The notes below the pieces were generated by a model that saw only the letters and a program-made list of their open reading frames with translations, was not told the origin of the DNA and did not search any database. The position numbers were made by a program, and so were the translations under genes. 64,000 nucleotides of DNA, taken from positions 62,001 through 126,000 of the forward strand of contig NZ_JAAXLS010000004.1 in assembly GCF_012328925.1 (NCBI RefSeq), given 5' to 3'. Origin of the DNA: Amycolatopsis acididurans (GTDB taxonomy: Bacteria > Actinomycetota > Actinomycetes > Mycobacteriales > Pseudonocardiaceae). How positions within the stretch are numbered: the stretch's first letter is position 1; each line of letters begins with the position of its first letter. Below are positions 34,082-43,545 of this stretch, one piece after another.

Positions 34082-34938
34082 TGACCACGCAGCCCGTCGA
34101 GACCGGCGAGGACGACCGGACACTCGAGTGGATCGCCCGCCCCGGTGCGATCTTCGAGGGTCTGGGCGTGCAGTTGTCGTTCTACGTGCGCGCGCTCGCG
34201 TGGGCGCCGCGCACGTTGCGCCGCTATCTCAAGGAAACGGCGCGGCTGCTGACCGAAGTGTGTTTCGGCACAGGTGGTCTCGCGGTGATCGGCGGGACAC
34301 TCGGCGTGATGATCGGCATGACGATGTTCACCGGTCTGATCGTCGGCCTGCAGGGCTACGCCGCGCTCAACCAGCTCGGCACCGCCGCGCTGACGGGCTT
34401 CATTTCCGCCTACTTCAACACCCGTGAGGTGGCGCCGCTGGCGGCCGGGCTCGCCTTGTCCGCGACTGTCGGATGTGGATTCACCGCGCAGCTCGGTGCG
34501 ATGCGGATCTCCGAGGAGATCGACGCACTGGAGGTGATGGGCGTGCCGAGCATGCCCTACCTCGTCACGACCCGCGTACTGGCGGGGATTTTCGCGGTGA
34601 TCCCGTTGTACGCGGTGGGGCTGCTGTCGTCGTATCTGGCGTCGCGGCAGGTGACCGTGTGGCTCTACGGCCAGTCGGCGGGCACCTACGACCACTACTT
34701 CAACCTGTTCTTGCCGCCCGAAGACGTGATCTGGTCGTTTCTGAAGGTGATCATCTTCAGTGCGCTGGTGATCCTTTCCCACTGCTACTACGGCTTCACG
34801 GCCAAGGGCGGCCCGGCCGGGGTCGGCGTCGCGGTGGGCCGCGCGGTGCGGACCTCGATCGTGCTGATCTCCGTGCTCGACTTCTTCCTCAGTCTCGCCA
34901 TCTGGGGTGCGACGACGACGGTGAGGATTTCTGGATGA
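34081..34938 (+). CDS. yrbE4B: Mce4 permease YrbE4B (MlaE-like)
   Basis: Second MlaE-type permease subunit, 285 residues from the ATG overlapping the yrbE4A stop by one base (a GTG three bases earlier is possible). It carries the family block RISEEIDALEVMGVPSMPYL and LVTTRVLAGIFAVIPLYAVG, several hydrophobic helices, and the final HCYYGFTAKGGPAGVGVAVG. Forms the membrane channel with YrbE4A. Overlaps mce4A by 4 bp. Confidence 0.93.
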   Translation: MTTQPVETGEDDRTLEWIARPGAIFEGLGVQLSFYVRALAWAPRTLRRYLKETARLLTEVCFGTGGLAVIGGTLGVMIGMTMFTGLIVGLQGYAALNQLGTAALTGFISAYFNTREVAPLAAGLALSATVGCGFTAQLGAMRISEEIDALEVMGVPSMPYLVTTRVLAGIFAVIPLYAVGLLSSYLASRQVTVWLYGQSAGTYDHYFNLFLPPEDVIWSFLKVIIFSALVILSHCYYGFTAKGGPAGVGVAVGRAVRTSIVLISVLDFFLSLAIWGATTTVRISG

Positions 34939-36266
34939 ACCGGCGGACGCTCTATCGGCGTTTGGGCTACCAGGTGCTGGGGCTGGTGTTCCTGGTGGTG
35001 TGCGCGGTCTTCATCTGGACCACGATCTCGATGTACCAGAAGAAGTTCACGCCGGTGGCGATGGTGCGCCTGGAGACCGATCACGTCGGCAACCAGCTCG
35101 GCAAGGGTTCCGACGTGAAGATCCGCGGTCTCGTGGTGGGCGAGGTGCGTTCGGTCGAGGCGCTGGGTGATCACGCCGCGCTCGAGCTCGCCCTGGATCC
35201 GGACAAGATCGGCGAGATCCCGGCGAACGTGTCGGCGCGGTTGCTGCCGAAGACGTTGTTCGGTGAGCGTTATGTCGCTTTGCAGATACCGCAGGATCCG
35301 TCGTCGCGGCATATTCAGGCGGGGGATGTGGTCGGGCAGGATCGCAGCAGTGCGGCGATCGAGCTGGAGAAGGTGCTCGATGACGTGATGCCGTTGTTGC
35401 AGGCGGTGCAGCCGGAGAAGTTGTCGGCGACGCTGAGTGCGGTGTCCACGGCGTTGCAGGGTCGCGGTGAGCAATTCGGCCAGACGCTCGTGGGACTGTC
35501 GGACTACCTGGGCGGGCTGAATCCTTCCCTGCCGAACATCAAGGCCGACATCAGCAGTTTCGCGAACGTGACCGACATCTACAACAAGACTGCCCCGGAT
35601 TTCCTGCAGGCGTTGTCGGATCTGACCACGACGAGCAAGACCCTGGTCGACAAGCGGGCCCAGCTGCAGCAGATGTTCGACTCGGTGACCACGGTGTCGG
35701 TCGATCTGGGCAACTTCCTGAAGGTCAACGAGAACAACATCATCCGGCTGACCACCACCTCACAGTCCACTTTGGATGTGCTGGCCAAGTACGCGCCCGA
35801 GTACCCCTGCATGCTCCAGCAGTTCGCGGACTCGGTGCCGCGGGCGTATGAGGCCTTCGGCTACGGCACCGACCAGATGAACCACGTGACGATCCGGTTC
35901 ATCGCCGACCGCACCAAGTACGAGCCGGGCCAGGACGAACCGAAGTACCTGGACAAGCGCGGCCCGCGGTGCTACCCGCAGGTTGTGCCGCCGGGCCGGT
36001 GGCCACAGTATCCGCCGGGCGGGCCGCTTCAGGACGGTTCCACCCACCCTGCGCCGGGCCCGGGGGCCAACACCCCGCTGCCCGACGACGGAATCATCAA
36101 CGGCGGTTCGTCCAGCACGGGTTCGGTCGCGAACTCGCCGGCCGAGCAGAACCTGATCGGCGTGCTCGCCGCGCCCGCGCTGGACACCACACCGGACCAG
36201 GTGCCGGACTGGGCGGGCCTGCTCGTCGGCCCGCTCTATCGCGGGACGGAGGTGGACATGAAATGA
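34935..36266 (+). CDS. mce4A: Mce4A, sterol-uptake Mce protein
   Basis: A 443-residue Mce protein. An N-terminal membrane anchor (about 13-33, VLGLVFLVVCAVFIWTTI) precedes the MCE/MlaD domain (about 40-118: KGSDVKIRGLVVGEVRSVEA, PKTLFGERYVAL), then a long helical region (about 130-320) that forms the periplasmic tube, and a Pro/Gly-rich tail with PPGRWPQYPPGG. Mce4 complexes import cholesterol and related sterols in actinobacteria. Longest of the six here. Overlaps neighbours by 4 bp at both ends. Confidence 0.93.
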   Translation: MNRRTLYRRLGYQVLGLVFLVVCAVFIWTTISMYQKKFTPVAMVRLETDHVGNQLGKGSDVKIRGLVVGEVRSVEALGDHAALELALDPDKIGEIPANVSARLLPKTLFGERYVALQIPQDPSSRHIQAGDVVGQDRSSAAIELEKVLDDVMPLLQAVQPEKLSATLSAVSTALQGRGEQFGQTLVGLSDYLGGLNPSLPNIKADISSFANVTDIYNKTAPDFLQALSDLTTTSKTLVDKRAQLQQMFDSVTTVSVDLGNFLKVNENNIIRLTTTSQSTLDVLAKYAPEYPCMLQQFADSVPRAYEAFGYGTDQMNHVTIRFIADRTKYEPGQDEPKYLDKRGPRCYPQVVPPGRWPQYPPGGPLQDGSTHPAPGPGANTPLPDDGIINGGSSSTGSVANSPAEQNLIGVLAAPALDTTPDQVPDWAGLLVGPLYRGTEVDMK

Positions 36267-37306
36267 GGAACCTCGCCGCACCCCTGATCAAGATCCTGAT
36301 CTTCGCCGCCGTCACCGTGCTGCTCACCGGAATTCTCGGCGCCACCATCGCGAACACCAACTTCGGCGTCACCTCCGGCTACACCGCGCGGTTCACCGAC
36401 GCCTCCGGCCTGCACGAGGGCGACGACGTGCGGATCGTGGGCGTCAAGGTCGGCCAGGTCGAGAAGATCACCGTGGCACAGGAGGGCGACCGCAACCTCG
36501 CCGACGTGCATTTCACCTTGTCCTCGGCGTACAAACTGCCGGGCGCGGTGACCGCGACCGTCAGGTACCGCAACCTCGTCGGCCAGCGGTACCTGTCACT
36601 GAACACCAATGTGGACGAGGGCAAGACGCTGCCCTCGGGCGGGGTCATCCCGCCGGAACGTACCCAGCCCGCGCTGAACCTGACGGTGCTGTTCAACGGA
36701 TTCAAGCCGTTGTTCCAGGCGCTGGACCCGCAGCAGGTCAACCAGCTCTCCTACGAGATCATCCAGGTGTTCCAGGGCGAGGGCGGCACCATCCAGAGCC
36801 TGCTGACGCACACCGCCTCGGTCACCTCCACCATCGCCGACAAGGACAAGGTGATCGGGCAGGTCATCGACAACCTCAACAACGTGCTGTCCACGGTCAA
36901 CCAGCACGGTCCCCAACTGTCCACTTTGATCGATCAGACGCAAGCGCTGGTGACCGGCCTGGCGCAGGAGCGGCAGCCGATCGGCGAGGCCGTGTCCGCG
37001 CTGTCGAACCTGACCGACGTCACGGCCGGGCTGCTCCAGCAGGCACGGCCGAGCGTCAAACAGGACATCCAGCAACTCGGGCTGCTGTCGAACAACCTGG
37101 CCGATTCCGGGCAGCTGCTGGACCAACTGATGCAGAAGCTACCGGGAAACCTGGAGAAGTTCACGCGGACGCTGAGCTACGGCAGCTGGTACAACTACTA
37201 CCTCTGTGGCCTGTCGGGCACGATCGGCATCACGTCGCTGAACATCACGCTGCCGTTCCTGCCGTTGCCCGCCACCGAGACCCCGGAGAGGTGCAAGCCG
37301 TCGTGA
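36263..37306 (+). CDS. mce4B: Mce4B
   Basis: A 347-residue Mce-family protein: N-terminal anchor (about 8-28, LIKILIFAAVTVLLTGILG), MCE domain (about 35-115, DDVRIVGVKVGQVEKITVAQ, NLVGQRYLSLN), then the helical tube region with heptad-like segments (SVTSTIADKDKVIGQVIDNL). It ends with a short Cys-containing tail, YLCGLSGTIG, PERCKPS, where a disulfide in the envelope is plausible. Part of the six-protein Mce4 tube. ATG overlaps the mce4A stop. Confidence 0.93.
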   Translation: MRNLAAPLIKILIFAAVTVLLTGILGATIANTNFGVTSGYTARFTDASGLHEGDDVRIVGVKVGQVEKITVAQEGDRNLADVHFTLSSAYKLPGAVTATVRYRNLVGQRYLSLNTNVDEGKTLPSGGVIPPERTQPALNLTVLFNGFKPLFQALDPQQVNQLSYEIIQVFQGEGGTIQSLLTHTASVTSTIADKDKVIGQVIDNLNNVLSTVNQHGPQLSTLIDQTQALVTGLAQERQPIGEAVSALSNLTDVTAGLLQQARPSVKQDIQQLGLLSNNLADSGQLLDQLMQKLPGNLEKFTRTLSYGSWYNYYLCGLSGTIGITSLNITLPFLPLPATETPERCKPS

Positions 37307-38334
37307 AACCTCTGCGCGAACGCAACCAGGCCGCGGTGGGCGCCGTGGCGCTCGTCCTCGTCGTGCTGGTCACGCTCGTGTCGTACTTCTCGGACGAGCT
37401 GCCGCTGCTGGGTACCGGCACCACCTACCAGGCCTATTTCGCCGAATCCGCCGGCCTGATCCCGGACAACGAGGTGCAGGTCGCGGGCGTGAAGGTCGGG
37501 CAGGTCACCTCGGTCGCGCTGGCGGGCAAGAAGGTGCTGGTCAAGTTCAAGGTCAAGGACACCCGCGTCGGGGACCAGACCACCGCCGCGATCCAGATCA
37601 AGACCCTGCTCGGTGAGAAGTACCTCGCGCTGCAACCGAAAGGTGCCGGTGCGCTGAGCCCGGACTCGCCGATTCCGGTCGAGCGCACCACCACGCCGTT
37701 CCAGTTGCAGGACGCCTTCCAGCAGCTGACCAACACCGTGGGCGACATCAACACCCAGCAACTCGCGCAGAGCTTCGACTCGGTTTCGGCCGCGCTCAAG
37801 GACACCCCCCAACCGTTGAAGGACACGCTGAACGGGTTGTCCGCACTGTCCAATACGATTTCCTCCCGCGACCAGGAACTGGCGAACCTGTTGTCCAACA
37901 CGAGCCAGGTGTCGAAAACGCTGGCCGATCGCAACGCCCAGTTGCAGCAGATCATCAACGACGGCAACCTCCTGCTGTCCGAGCTGCAACAACGCCGGGA
38001 CGCGATCAGCGCGCTGCTCAAGGGAACGCAGGCACTGTCGGCGCAGCTCACCGGGCTCGTCGCGGACAACCGCGCGCAGCTCAAGCCCACCCTGGACAAA
38101 CTGGGCGTGGTCACCGACATCCTGCAGCGCAACCAGGACAACCTCGGCCGCAGCCTCGCGTTGCTCGCGCCCTTCTCGCGGATCGGCGCGAACGCGACAG
38201 GCAACGGCCGCTGGTTCGAGGGCTACATCTGCGGGCTGTTCCCGCCGGTGATCAAGGCCGGTGGCGTCTCGATCAACCCGGGGGGCTGCACACCGCCGCT
38301 GTCCGCACCGGACCAGGGGGTGCGCAACCCGTGA
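37303..38334 (+). CDS. mce4C: Mce4C
   Basis: Mce protein of about 343 residues from the GTG at 37303 that overlaps the mce4B stop; a GTG four codons earlier is also open. Anchor at about 12-32 (AVGAVALVLVVLVTLVSYF), MCE domain (about 40-120, DNEVQVAGVKVGQVTSVALA, KTLLGEKYLALQ), then Gln/Leu-rich coiled segments (RNAQLQQIINDGNLLLSELQ). The C-terminal ICGLFPPVIKAGG and CTPP again carry two cysteines, like Mce4B. Confidence 0.92.
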   Translation: MKPLRERNQAAVGAVALVLVVLVTLVSYFSDELPLLGTGTTYQAYFAESAGLIPDNEVQVAGVKVGQVTSVALAGKKVLVKFKVKDTRVGDQTTAAIQIKTLLGEKYLALQPKGAGALSPDSPIPVERTTTPFQLQDAFQQLTNTVGDINTQQLAQSFDSVSAALKDTPQPLKDTLNGLSALSNTISSRDQELANLLSNTSQVSKTLADRNAQLQQIINDGNLLLSELQQRRDAISALLKGTQALSAQLTGLVADNRAQLKPTLDKLGVVTDILQRNQDNLGRSLALLAPFSRIGANATGNGRWFEGYICGLFPPVIKAGGVSINPGGCTPPLSAPDQGVRNP

Positions 38335-39518
38335 CCATCGAAACCCGTAACCAGCAGAACGTCTACCGCTGGGTGGCCACCGCGGCGGTCGTCGCGTTGC
38401 TGGTGGCCGGCGGGCTGTACCTCGTGCTCCGCGACACCGGCGGCACCCGGATCTCCGCGATGTTCGACAAGACGGTCGGGCTCTACGCCGGTTCCTCGGT
38501 GCGGGTGCTGGGCATCCAGGTCGGCGAGATCACCGACGTGACGCCGCAGGGCGACGCGGTGCGCGTGGACATGCGCGTGGACCCCGGCACGCCGATCCCG
38601 GCGGGAGCCGGGGCCGTCGTCGTCGCGCCGTCCCTGGTCAGCGACCGCTACGTGCAGCTGACCCCGGCGTATGACTCCGGGCCGGTGATGGCCTCGGGCA
38701 CGCTGATCCCCAAGGACCACACGGCGACGCCGATGGAGCTCGACGACCTCTACGGCAGCCTCGACAAACTGTCCACGAGCCTCGGGCCGCAGGGCGCCAA
38801 CAAGAACGGCGCGCTGTCGAACCTGCTGGACACCGCGGCGAAGAACCTCGACGGCAACGGCAAGAACCTCAACGACACGGTCACCGAACTGGCCAACCTG
38901 TCGCGTACGCTGGACGACTCCAAGGGAAACCTGTTCTCCACCGTCCGCAACCTCCAGTCGTTCACCACGGCACTGTCCGACAGCGACAAGCAGCTCAACG
39001 AGTTCTACGGGCGGCTGGGCGATGTGGCGACGTTCCTCGCCAACGACTCCGGTGACGTGGGCGCGGCCCTGTCCTCACTGGGGTCCTCGCTCGGTGAGGT
39101 CCAGCAGTTCGTGCAGGAGAACCGCGACGGGCTGACGTCCAATGTGGACAAGCTGGCGAGTGTGAGCAAGGTGCTGGTGGACCAGCGGGCCGCGCTGGCC
39201 GAGGTGCTCGACGTGGCGCCGACCGGCATGTCGAACTTCATCAACTCCTATGACGCGGCCTCGGGCAGTATCGCGATCCGGTACAACGCCAACGAGTTCA
39301 CCAACCCGCTGGTCACCACGCTGTGCCGGCTGCTCAAGGCGTCCACCCCCGTCGGACTGCCGGACGTGGTGAGCAACCTGTGCACCGACCTCGCGCCGGT
39401 GGTGGACGGGGTCGCGAAAACGCCGTCGCTGTCGCAGCTGTTCGCCGACATCAGCGCGGGCAAGCTGCCGCCGCTTCCGATCATGTCGCTCGTCGAGACC
39501 CCGGAGACGGGCCAATGA
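38331..39518 (+). CDS. mce4D: Mce4D
   Basis: A 395-residue Mce protein with GTG start overlapping mce4C by 4 bp. Anchor at about 14-33 (VATAAVVALLVAGGLYLVL), MCE domain (about 38-115, GSSVRVLGIQVGEITDVTPQ, VVAPSLVSDRYVQLTPAY), helical tube region, and a C-terminal extension with Cys pairs (LVTTLCRLLK, VVSNLCTDLA). Component of the sterol importer. Confidence 0.93.
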   Translation: MTIETRNQQNVYRWVATAAVVALLVAGGLYLVLRDTGGTRISAMFDKTVGLYAGSSVRVLGIQVGEITDVTPQGDAVRVDMRVDPGTPIPAGAGAVVVAPSLVSDRYVQLTPAYDSGPVMASGTLIPKDHTATPMELDDLYGSLDKLSTSLGPQGANKNGALSNLLDTAAKNLDGNGKNLNDTVTELANLSRTLDDSKGNLFSTVRNLQSFTTALSDSDKQLNEFYGRLGDVATFLANDSGDVGAALSSLGSSLGEVQQFVQENRDGLTSNVDKLASVSKVLVDQRAALAEVLDVAPTGMSNFINSYDAASGSIAIRYNANEFTNPLVTTLCRLLKASTPVGLPDVVSNLCTDLAPVVDGVAKTPSLSQLFADISAGKLPPLPIMSLVETPETGQ

Positions 39519-40681
39519 GACGGATTCTCGGACTCGCCGTGATCGCGCTGCTGGTGGCGGGCTGTGGCGCCGGGGGCTTCTCCGGGCTGTACAACACACC
39601 GCTGCCCGGCGGCGCCGATCTGGGCGATCACCCCTACCACGTGACAGCGCAGTTCGCCGACGTGCTCGACCTGGTGCCGCAGGCGAGCGTGAAGGTCAAC
39701 GACATCGCGGTCGGCCGCGTCGACAAGGTGGATCTCGCGCCCGACACCCGGTCGGCCATCGTGTCGATGACGGTCAACGGCGGGGTGAAACTGCCCGCCA
39801 ACGCCTACGCCGATCTGCGCCAGTCCAGTCTGCTGGGCGAGAAGTTCATCGAACTGCGCGCGCCGCAGGACGCGACCGGCACGCTCACCGACGGTGCGGC
39901 CATCCCGCTCGCGCGGACCAACCGCAACCCCGAGGTGGAGGAGGTGCTCGGTGCGCTTTCGTTGCTGCTCAACGGCGGCGGAGTGAACCAGCTCGCCGAC
40001 ATCACGCACGAGCTGAACAAGACGCTCACCGGCAACGAGGCCGACATCCGGGCCCTGCTGTCCAGAGTGGACACCCTCGCCACCGAGCTGGACGGGCAGA
40101 AGGGCGAGATCGTCCGCGCGATCGACGGGCTGAACCGGCTGTCCAGCACACTCGTCGGGCAGACCGCGAATCTCAGCAACGCGCTGCAGAACCTCGGGCC
40201 CGGGCTGCAGGTGGTCACCGAACAGCGTGACCAGCTGGTCGGGATGCTGCAGTCACTGGACAAGCTCTCCGGCGTCGCGGTGGACACGATCAACAAGAGC
40301 AAGGACGAGCTGATCGACAACCTGCGTGCGCTCGCCCCGACACTGACGAAACTGGCCGCGGCGGGCCAGAACCTGCCCACCGCGCTGAAGATCCTGCCCA
40401 CCTATCCGCTGCCCGACGTGGCGGGCGACGTGGTCAAGGGCGACTACGCGAACGTCCGCGCCCGCCTCGATTTCAACCTGGACGAGATCCTGCAGAACAT
40501 CACGAACGCGGGCAAGATCCCCGGCACACAGATCCCGCTGCCCGGCCTCGCGCCCGCGGTCCAGCCACCGCCGTTGCCGCTGCCCCTGCAACAGCAGACG
40601 GCCGCGCAGGGCACGGGCACCCAGTCCTCGCCCGGCGTGCTCGGCGGGCTGCTGGGCGGTGTCCTGGGAGGGGGAAGCTGA
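39515..40681 (+). CDS. mce4E: Mce4E lipoprotein (LprN-like)
   Basis: A 388-residue Mce protein that is a lipoprotein: the signal peptide MRRILGLAVIALLVAGCG ends in the lipobox LVAGC with the acylated Cys at residue 17, as in mycobacterial Mce4E/LprN. The MCE domain (about 43-122) has PQASVKVNDIAVGRVDKVDL and SSLLGEKFIELR. The helical region is followed by a low-complexity tail rich in Pro, Gln and Gly (PPPLPLPLQQQT, GGLLGGVLGGGS). Overlaps mce4D by 4 bp and mce4F by 1 bp. Confidence 0.94.
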   Translation: MRRILGLAVIALLVAGCGAGGFSGLYNTPLPGGADLGDHPYHVTAQFADVLDLVPQASVKVNDIAVGRVDKVDLAPDTRSAIVSMTVNGGVKLPANAYADLRQSSLLGEKFIELRAPQDATGTLTDGAAIPLARTNRNPEVEEVLGALSLLLNGGGVNQLADITHELNKTLTGNEADIRALLSRVDTLATELDGQKGEIVRAIDGLNRLSSTLVGQTANLSNALQNLGPGLQVVTEQRDQLVGMLQSLDKLSGVAVDTINKSKDELIDNLRALAPTLTKLAAAGQNLPTALKILPTYPLPDVAGDVVKGDYANVRARLDFNLDEILQNITNAGKIPGTQIPLPGLAPAVQPPPLPLPLQQQTAAQGTGTQSSPGVLGGLLGGVLGGGS

Positions 40682-41934
40682 TGTTCACCAGGACGCACTG
40701 GGTCAAGCTGCTCGTCTTCGGTCTCATCGCGGTGCTCTCCGTCGGCTACGCGGGCGCCCGCTACGCCGGACTGGACCGGCTGTTCGGACCGCGTGGCTAC
40801 CTCGTGCACGCCCAGCTCGTGGACTCCGGCGGGATCTTCGTCAATTCCGAGGTCACCTATCGCGGCGTCGCCGTCGGGCGGGTGAGCGCGCTGCATCTGG
40901 ACGACCAGGGTGTGGTGGCCGACCTCGACATCGACTCCGGTTCGCCGTCGATCCCCGCCGACACGCAGGCCGTGGTCGCGGACCGCTCGGCGGTCGGGGA
41001 GCAGTACGTCGATCTGCGGCCGAGTCACCAGAACGGCCCGTACCTGCACGACGGGTCGACGATCGACGCGAACAAGACGGCGATCCCGCTGTCGCCGGAC
41101 ACCGTACTGTCCAATCTGGACAATCTCGTGAGCAGCGTCAACCCGCAGTCGTTGCGGACGGTGGTGGACGAGACCTACAACGCGTTCGCCGGCGCGGGCC
41201 CGGATCTGCAGCAGCTGCTCGACACGGCAGGCTCGTTCACCTCGACCGCGACGGAAAACCTGCCGCAGACGTCGAAACTGCTTTCCGACGGGCGCACCGT
41301 GTTGCAGACGCAGCAGCGGCAGTCGCAGAACATCACCTCGCTCGCCGAGGGGCTGCACAAGATCGCGAGCCAGCTCAAGACCTCCGACCCGGATCTGCGG
41401 CGGGTCATCGACACGGCGCCACAGCTCGCCGACGACGTGGACAACATCCTGTCCGTGTCCGGCTCGGATCTCGGGGTGCTCATCGCGAACCTGCTGACCA
41501 CGTTCCAGGTCACATCGGTGCGCACGGACGCGATCGAGCAGCAACTGGTCGCGCTGCCGATCATTTCCGGGTTCACCCGCTCCGTCGCGTCCGACGGCGA
41601 GGGGCACCTCGGGCTGGTGATGAACTTCTTCGACCCGCACTCCTGCACCAAGGGCTACGAGACGACCAAACAGCGGCCGGCCGACGACACCAGCGAGGCG
41701 CCCGCGAACACGCTCGCGTACTGCGCCGAGCCGCCCGGCAGCAAGACCGATGTGCGAGGCGCGCAGAACACGCCGTACGGCGGCCAGCCCGCGACTCCCG
41801 CACAGTCCCCGCAGCCCGCTCCGACCTCGGCGAGCACCACGTCGCAGCAGCCGCAGCTGCCCGGCGTGCTCGGCCTGGTCGCCGGGTCCGCTGCGGCACC
41901 GGGTCTTTCGCAGTTGCTGGGCGCGTCGGGATGA
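40681..41934 (+). CDS. mce4F: Mce4F
   Basis: A 417-residue Mce protein, the last of the six. Anchor at about 10-27 (VFGLIAVLSVGYAGARYA), MCE domain (about 38-116, NSEVTYRGVAVGRVSALHLD, DRSAVGEQYVDLRP), helical tube region, and a C terminus with HSCTKGYETTK, LAYCAEPPG and a Pro/Gln/Ser-rich tail. Overlaps the next gene by 4 bp. Confidence 0.93.
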   Translation: MFTRTHWVKLLVFGLIAVLSVGYAGARYAGLDRLFGPRGYLVHAQLVDSGGIFVNSEVTYRGVAVGRVSALHLDDQGVVADLDIDSGSPSIPADTQAVVADRSAVGEQYVDLRPSHQNGPYLHDGSTIDANKTAIPLSPDTVLSNLDNLVSSVNPQSLRTVVDETYNAFAGAGPDLQQLLDTAGSFTSTATENLPQTSKLLSDGRTVLQTQQRQSQNITSLAEGLHKIASQLKTSDPDLRRVIDTAPQLADDVDNILSVSGSDLGVLIANLLTTFQVTSVRTDAIEQQLVALPIISGFTRSVASDGEGHLGLVMNFFDPHSCTKGYETTKQRPADDTSEAPANTLAYCAEPPGSKTDVRGAQNTPYGGQPATPAQSPQPAPTSASTTSQQPQLPGVLGLVAGSAAAPGLSQLLGASG

Positions 41935-42419
41935 GCAGCAGGCTGGTGCGCGGCCTGATCGCGCTGACCGTGCTCGCGGTGCTGGCCGCGGGCTGGTTCG
42001 GCTGGTCGTGGTGGCGCACCGCGCACGACGACGAGAGCCGGCGCGCGGCGGACCGGGACGCGGTGCTCTCGGCGGCGAGCGACGCGCTGGTCACGCTCAA
42101 CACGATCGACTACCACAATCCGCAACCGGCCGTGGACAAGTGGGTTCAGGTCACGACCGGGCAGCTGGGCAAGACGATCGGCGGGGACAAGCAGACGCAG
42201 CTCGACCAGGCCAAGTCGAGCAAGACCGTCGCGACGGCCACACTCAACCAGGCGGCGGTGGTGTCCGTGCAGGGCGACGCGGCGCGGGTCATCGCGGTGC
42301 TCGACGTGCGACTGTCCACAAACGACGCTCCGGCGGCGCAGAACCGGAGCAGGCTCACCGCGGACCTGCAGCGCACGCCACAGGGGTGGAAGGTGTCGGG
42401 GGTGCAGGCGGCGTCATGA
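41931..42419 (+). CDS. Mce-associated membrane protein (Mas4A-like)
   Basis: A 162-residue protein with one N-terminal transmembrane helix (about 7-27, RGLIALTVLAVLAAGWFGWS) and an outside domain of NTF2/Mas type, with VLSAASDALVTLNTIDYHNP and a terminal TPQGWKVSGVQAA strand. Two such genes follow mce operons in actinobacteria (Rv3493c and Rv3492c after mce4) and stabilise the importer. Position and length fit. Confidence 0.88.
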   Translation: MSSRLVRGLIALTVLAVLAAGWFGWSWWRTAHDDESRRAADRDAVLSAASDALVTLNTIDYHNPQPAVDKWVQVTTGQLGKTIGGDKQTQLDQAKSSKTVATATLNQAAVVSVQGDAARVIAVLDVRLSTNDAPAAQNRSRLTADLQRTPQGWKVSGVQAAS

Positions 42420-42907
42420 CGCGGGCGAATCTGCTGTCGGTGCTGACCGCGGTGCTGGTGCTCGCGGCGGGTTTCGCGGTGTACGCGGGTCTGCAGGCGA
42501 ACGCGAAGCCGGACAACGCCGCGATCGCCGACCCCGCGGCGACCGCGGAGGTCGCCGACCAGGTGAGCGCCGGCGTGAAGGCGATTTTTTCCTACGACTA
42601 CGCGAATCTCGACCGGACCGAGCGCGCCGCGGCCGGTGTGCTCGTCGACGACGCGGTCGGCCAGTACCAGGCCGCGTTCACCGCGGCGAAACAGCAGGCG
42701 AGCGACCAGAAACTCGTGCGCACGACGAACGTCGGCTCGACCGGGGTGCAGGATGTGCGCGGCGACACGGCGCGGCTGCTGGTTTTCGTGGACCAGCAGA
42801 CCCTCAACACCACGACGAACGCCCAGTCCTCGGCGCCGGCCTGCCTGCTCGTCAAGGCGCGCAAGATCGACGGCCAGTGGAAGATCGCTAGCCTGACGGC
42901 GTTATGA
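42416..42907 (+). CDS. Mce-associated membrane protein (Mas4B-like)
   Basis: A 163-residue partner of the preceding gene: transmembrane helix at about 6-26 (LLSVLTAVLVLAAGFAVYAG), then an outside domain with VKAIFSYDYANLDRTERAAA and the closing IDGQWKIASLTAL. ATG overlaps the previous stop by 4 bp. Its 3' end overlaps the opposing 215-residue gene by 20 bp, closing the steroid-uptake series. Confidence 0.88.
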   Translation: MTRANLLSVLTAVLVLAAGFAVYAGLQANAKPDNAAIADPAATAEVADQVSAGVKAIFSYDYANLDRTERAAAGVLVDDAVGQYQAAFTAAKQQASDQKLVRTTNVGSTGVQDVRGDTARLLVFVDQQTLNTTTNAQSSAPACLLVKARKIDGQWKIASLTAL

Positions 42908-43535
42908 CGGCGTGGACGACGCGTTCGTAGGCCTGCTGGTAGTTGCGGGTGGCGGCCTTCCGCCGTCGTAGTGCCCGTGCCGCGCCGGCGAAGCCGACGA
43001 CCATCCCGGCGACGAGCAGCGCGGCGGGTACGAACACCGCGGGGTTGGCGAAGTGCCGCGCTCCGGCGATGGCGAGGACGATCAGGGCCAGCAGGCTGAC
43101 GCTGCCGAGCCCTCCGTAGCGAACGCCTTCGCGGTAGTACCGCAGGTGCCGTTCCCGCGTTTCCCGCAGCGCGATGCTGGACAGGGGATCGATGCCGAAG
43201 TCGCGTTTGGCCCGCGCTGCGGCCTCCCTCGCTGCGGGGTGCCGACGCAGTTCGTCGAGCCCGGGCCCCTTGAGAAAGAGCGGATCACGCCGGTCGACTG
43301 CGGGCACGCCGGGCCGCTTGAGCACCCAGTAGCTGTTGCCCTCAGCCTGCTCCGACCTGTGAATCTCCCACCCGTGCGCGGCGAAGATCTCCTCGTACTC
43401 TCGCAGCGGCAACCGGAGCCCGTTGTCCTTGTCGAGCCGCGCCGTGCCCCCGAGGTCGGGTTGAAGCCGCGCCAGCCGGGCGAGGAGGAGGTCCATGCCC
43501 CGAGCTGGGTCTGCAGGGGTGGGTTCGTCGGGCAT
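42888..43535 (-). CDS. two-helix membrane protein of unknown function, T7SS-like cassette gene 5
   Basis: A 215-residue protein with a soluble N-terminal part (about 1-135) and two hydrophobic helices (about 141-159 and 166-187) ending in a basic tail (ALRRRKAATRNYQQAYE). The N-terminal half contains LREYEEIFAAHGWEIHRSEQ and NSYWVLKRPG. Last gene of a five-gene minus-strand cassette, 10 bp after the preceding one. Not recognised; a membrane partner or protective protein for the effector-like genes is a guess from context. Confidence 0.75.
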   Translation of the reverse strand: MPDEPTPADPARGMDLLLARLARLQPDLGGTARLDKDNGLRLPLREYEEIFAAHGWEIHRSEQAEGNSYWVLKRPGVPAVDRRDPLFLKGPGLDELRRHPAAREAAARAKRDFGIDPLSSIALRETRERHLRYYREGVRYGGLGSVSLLALIVLAIAGARHFANPAVFVPAALLVAGMVVGFAGAARALRRRKAATRNYQQAYERVVHAVITPSG

Positions 43536-43545
43536 GTCGGAAGCC

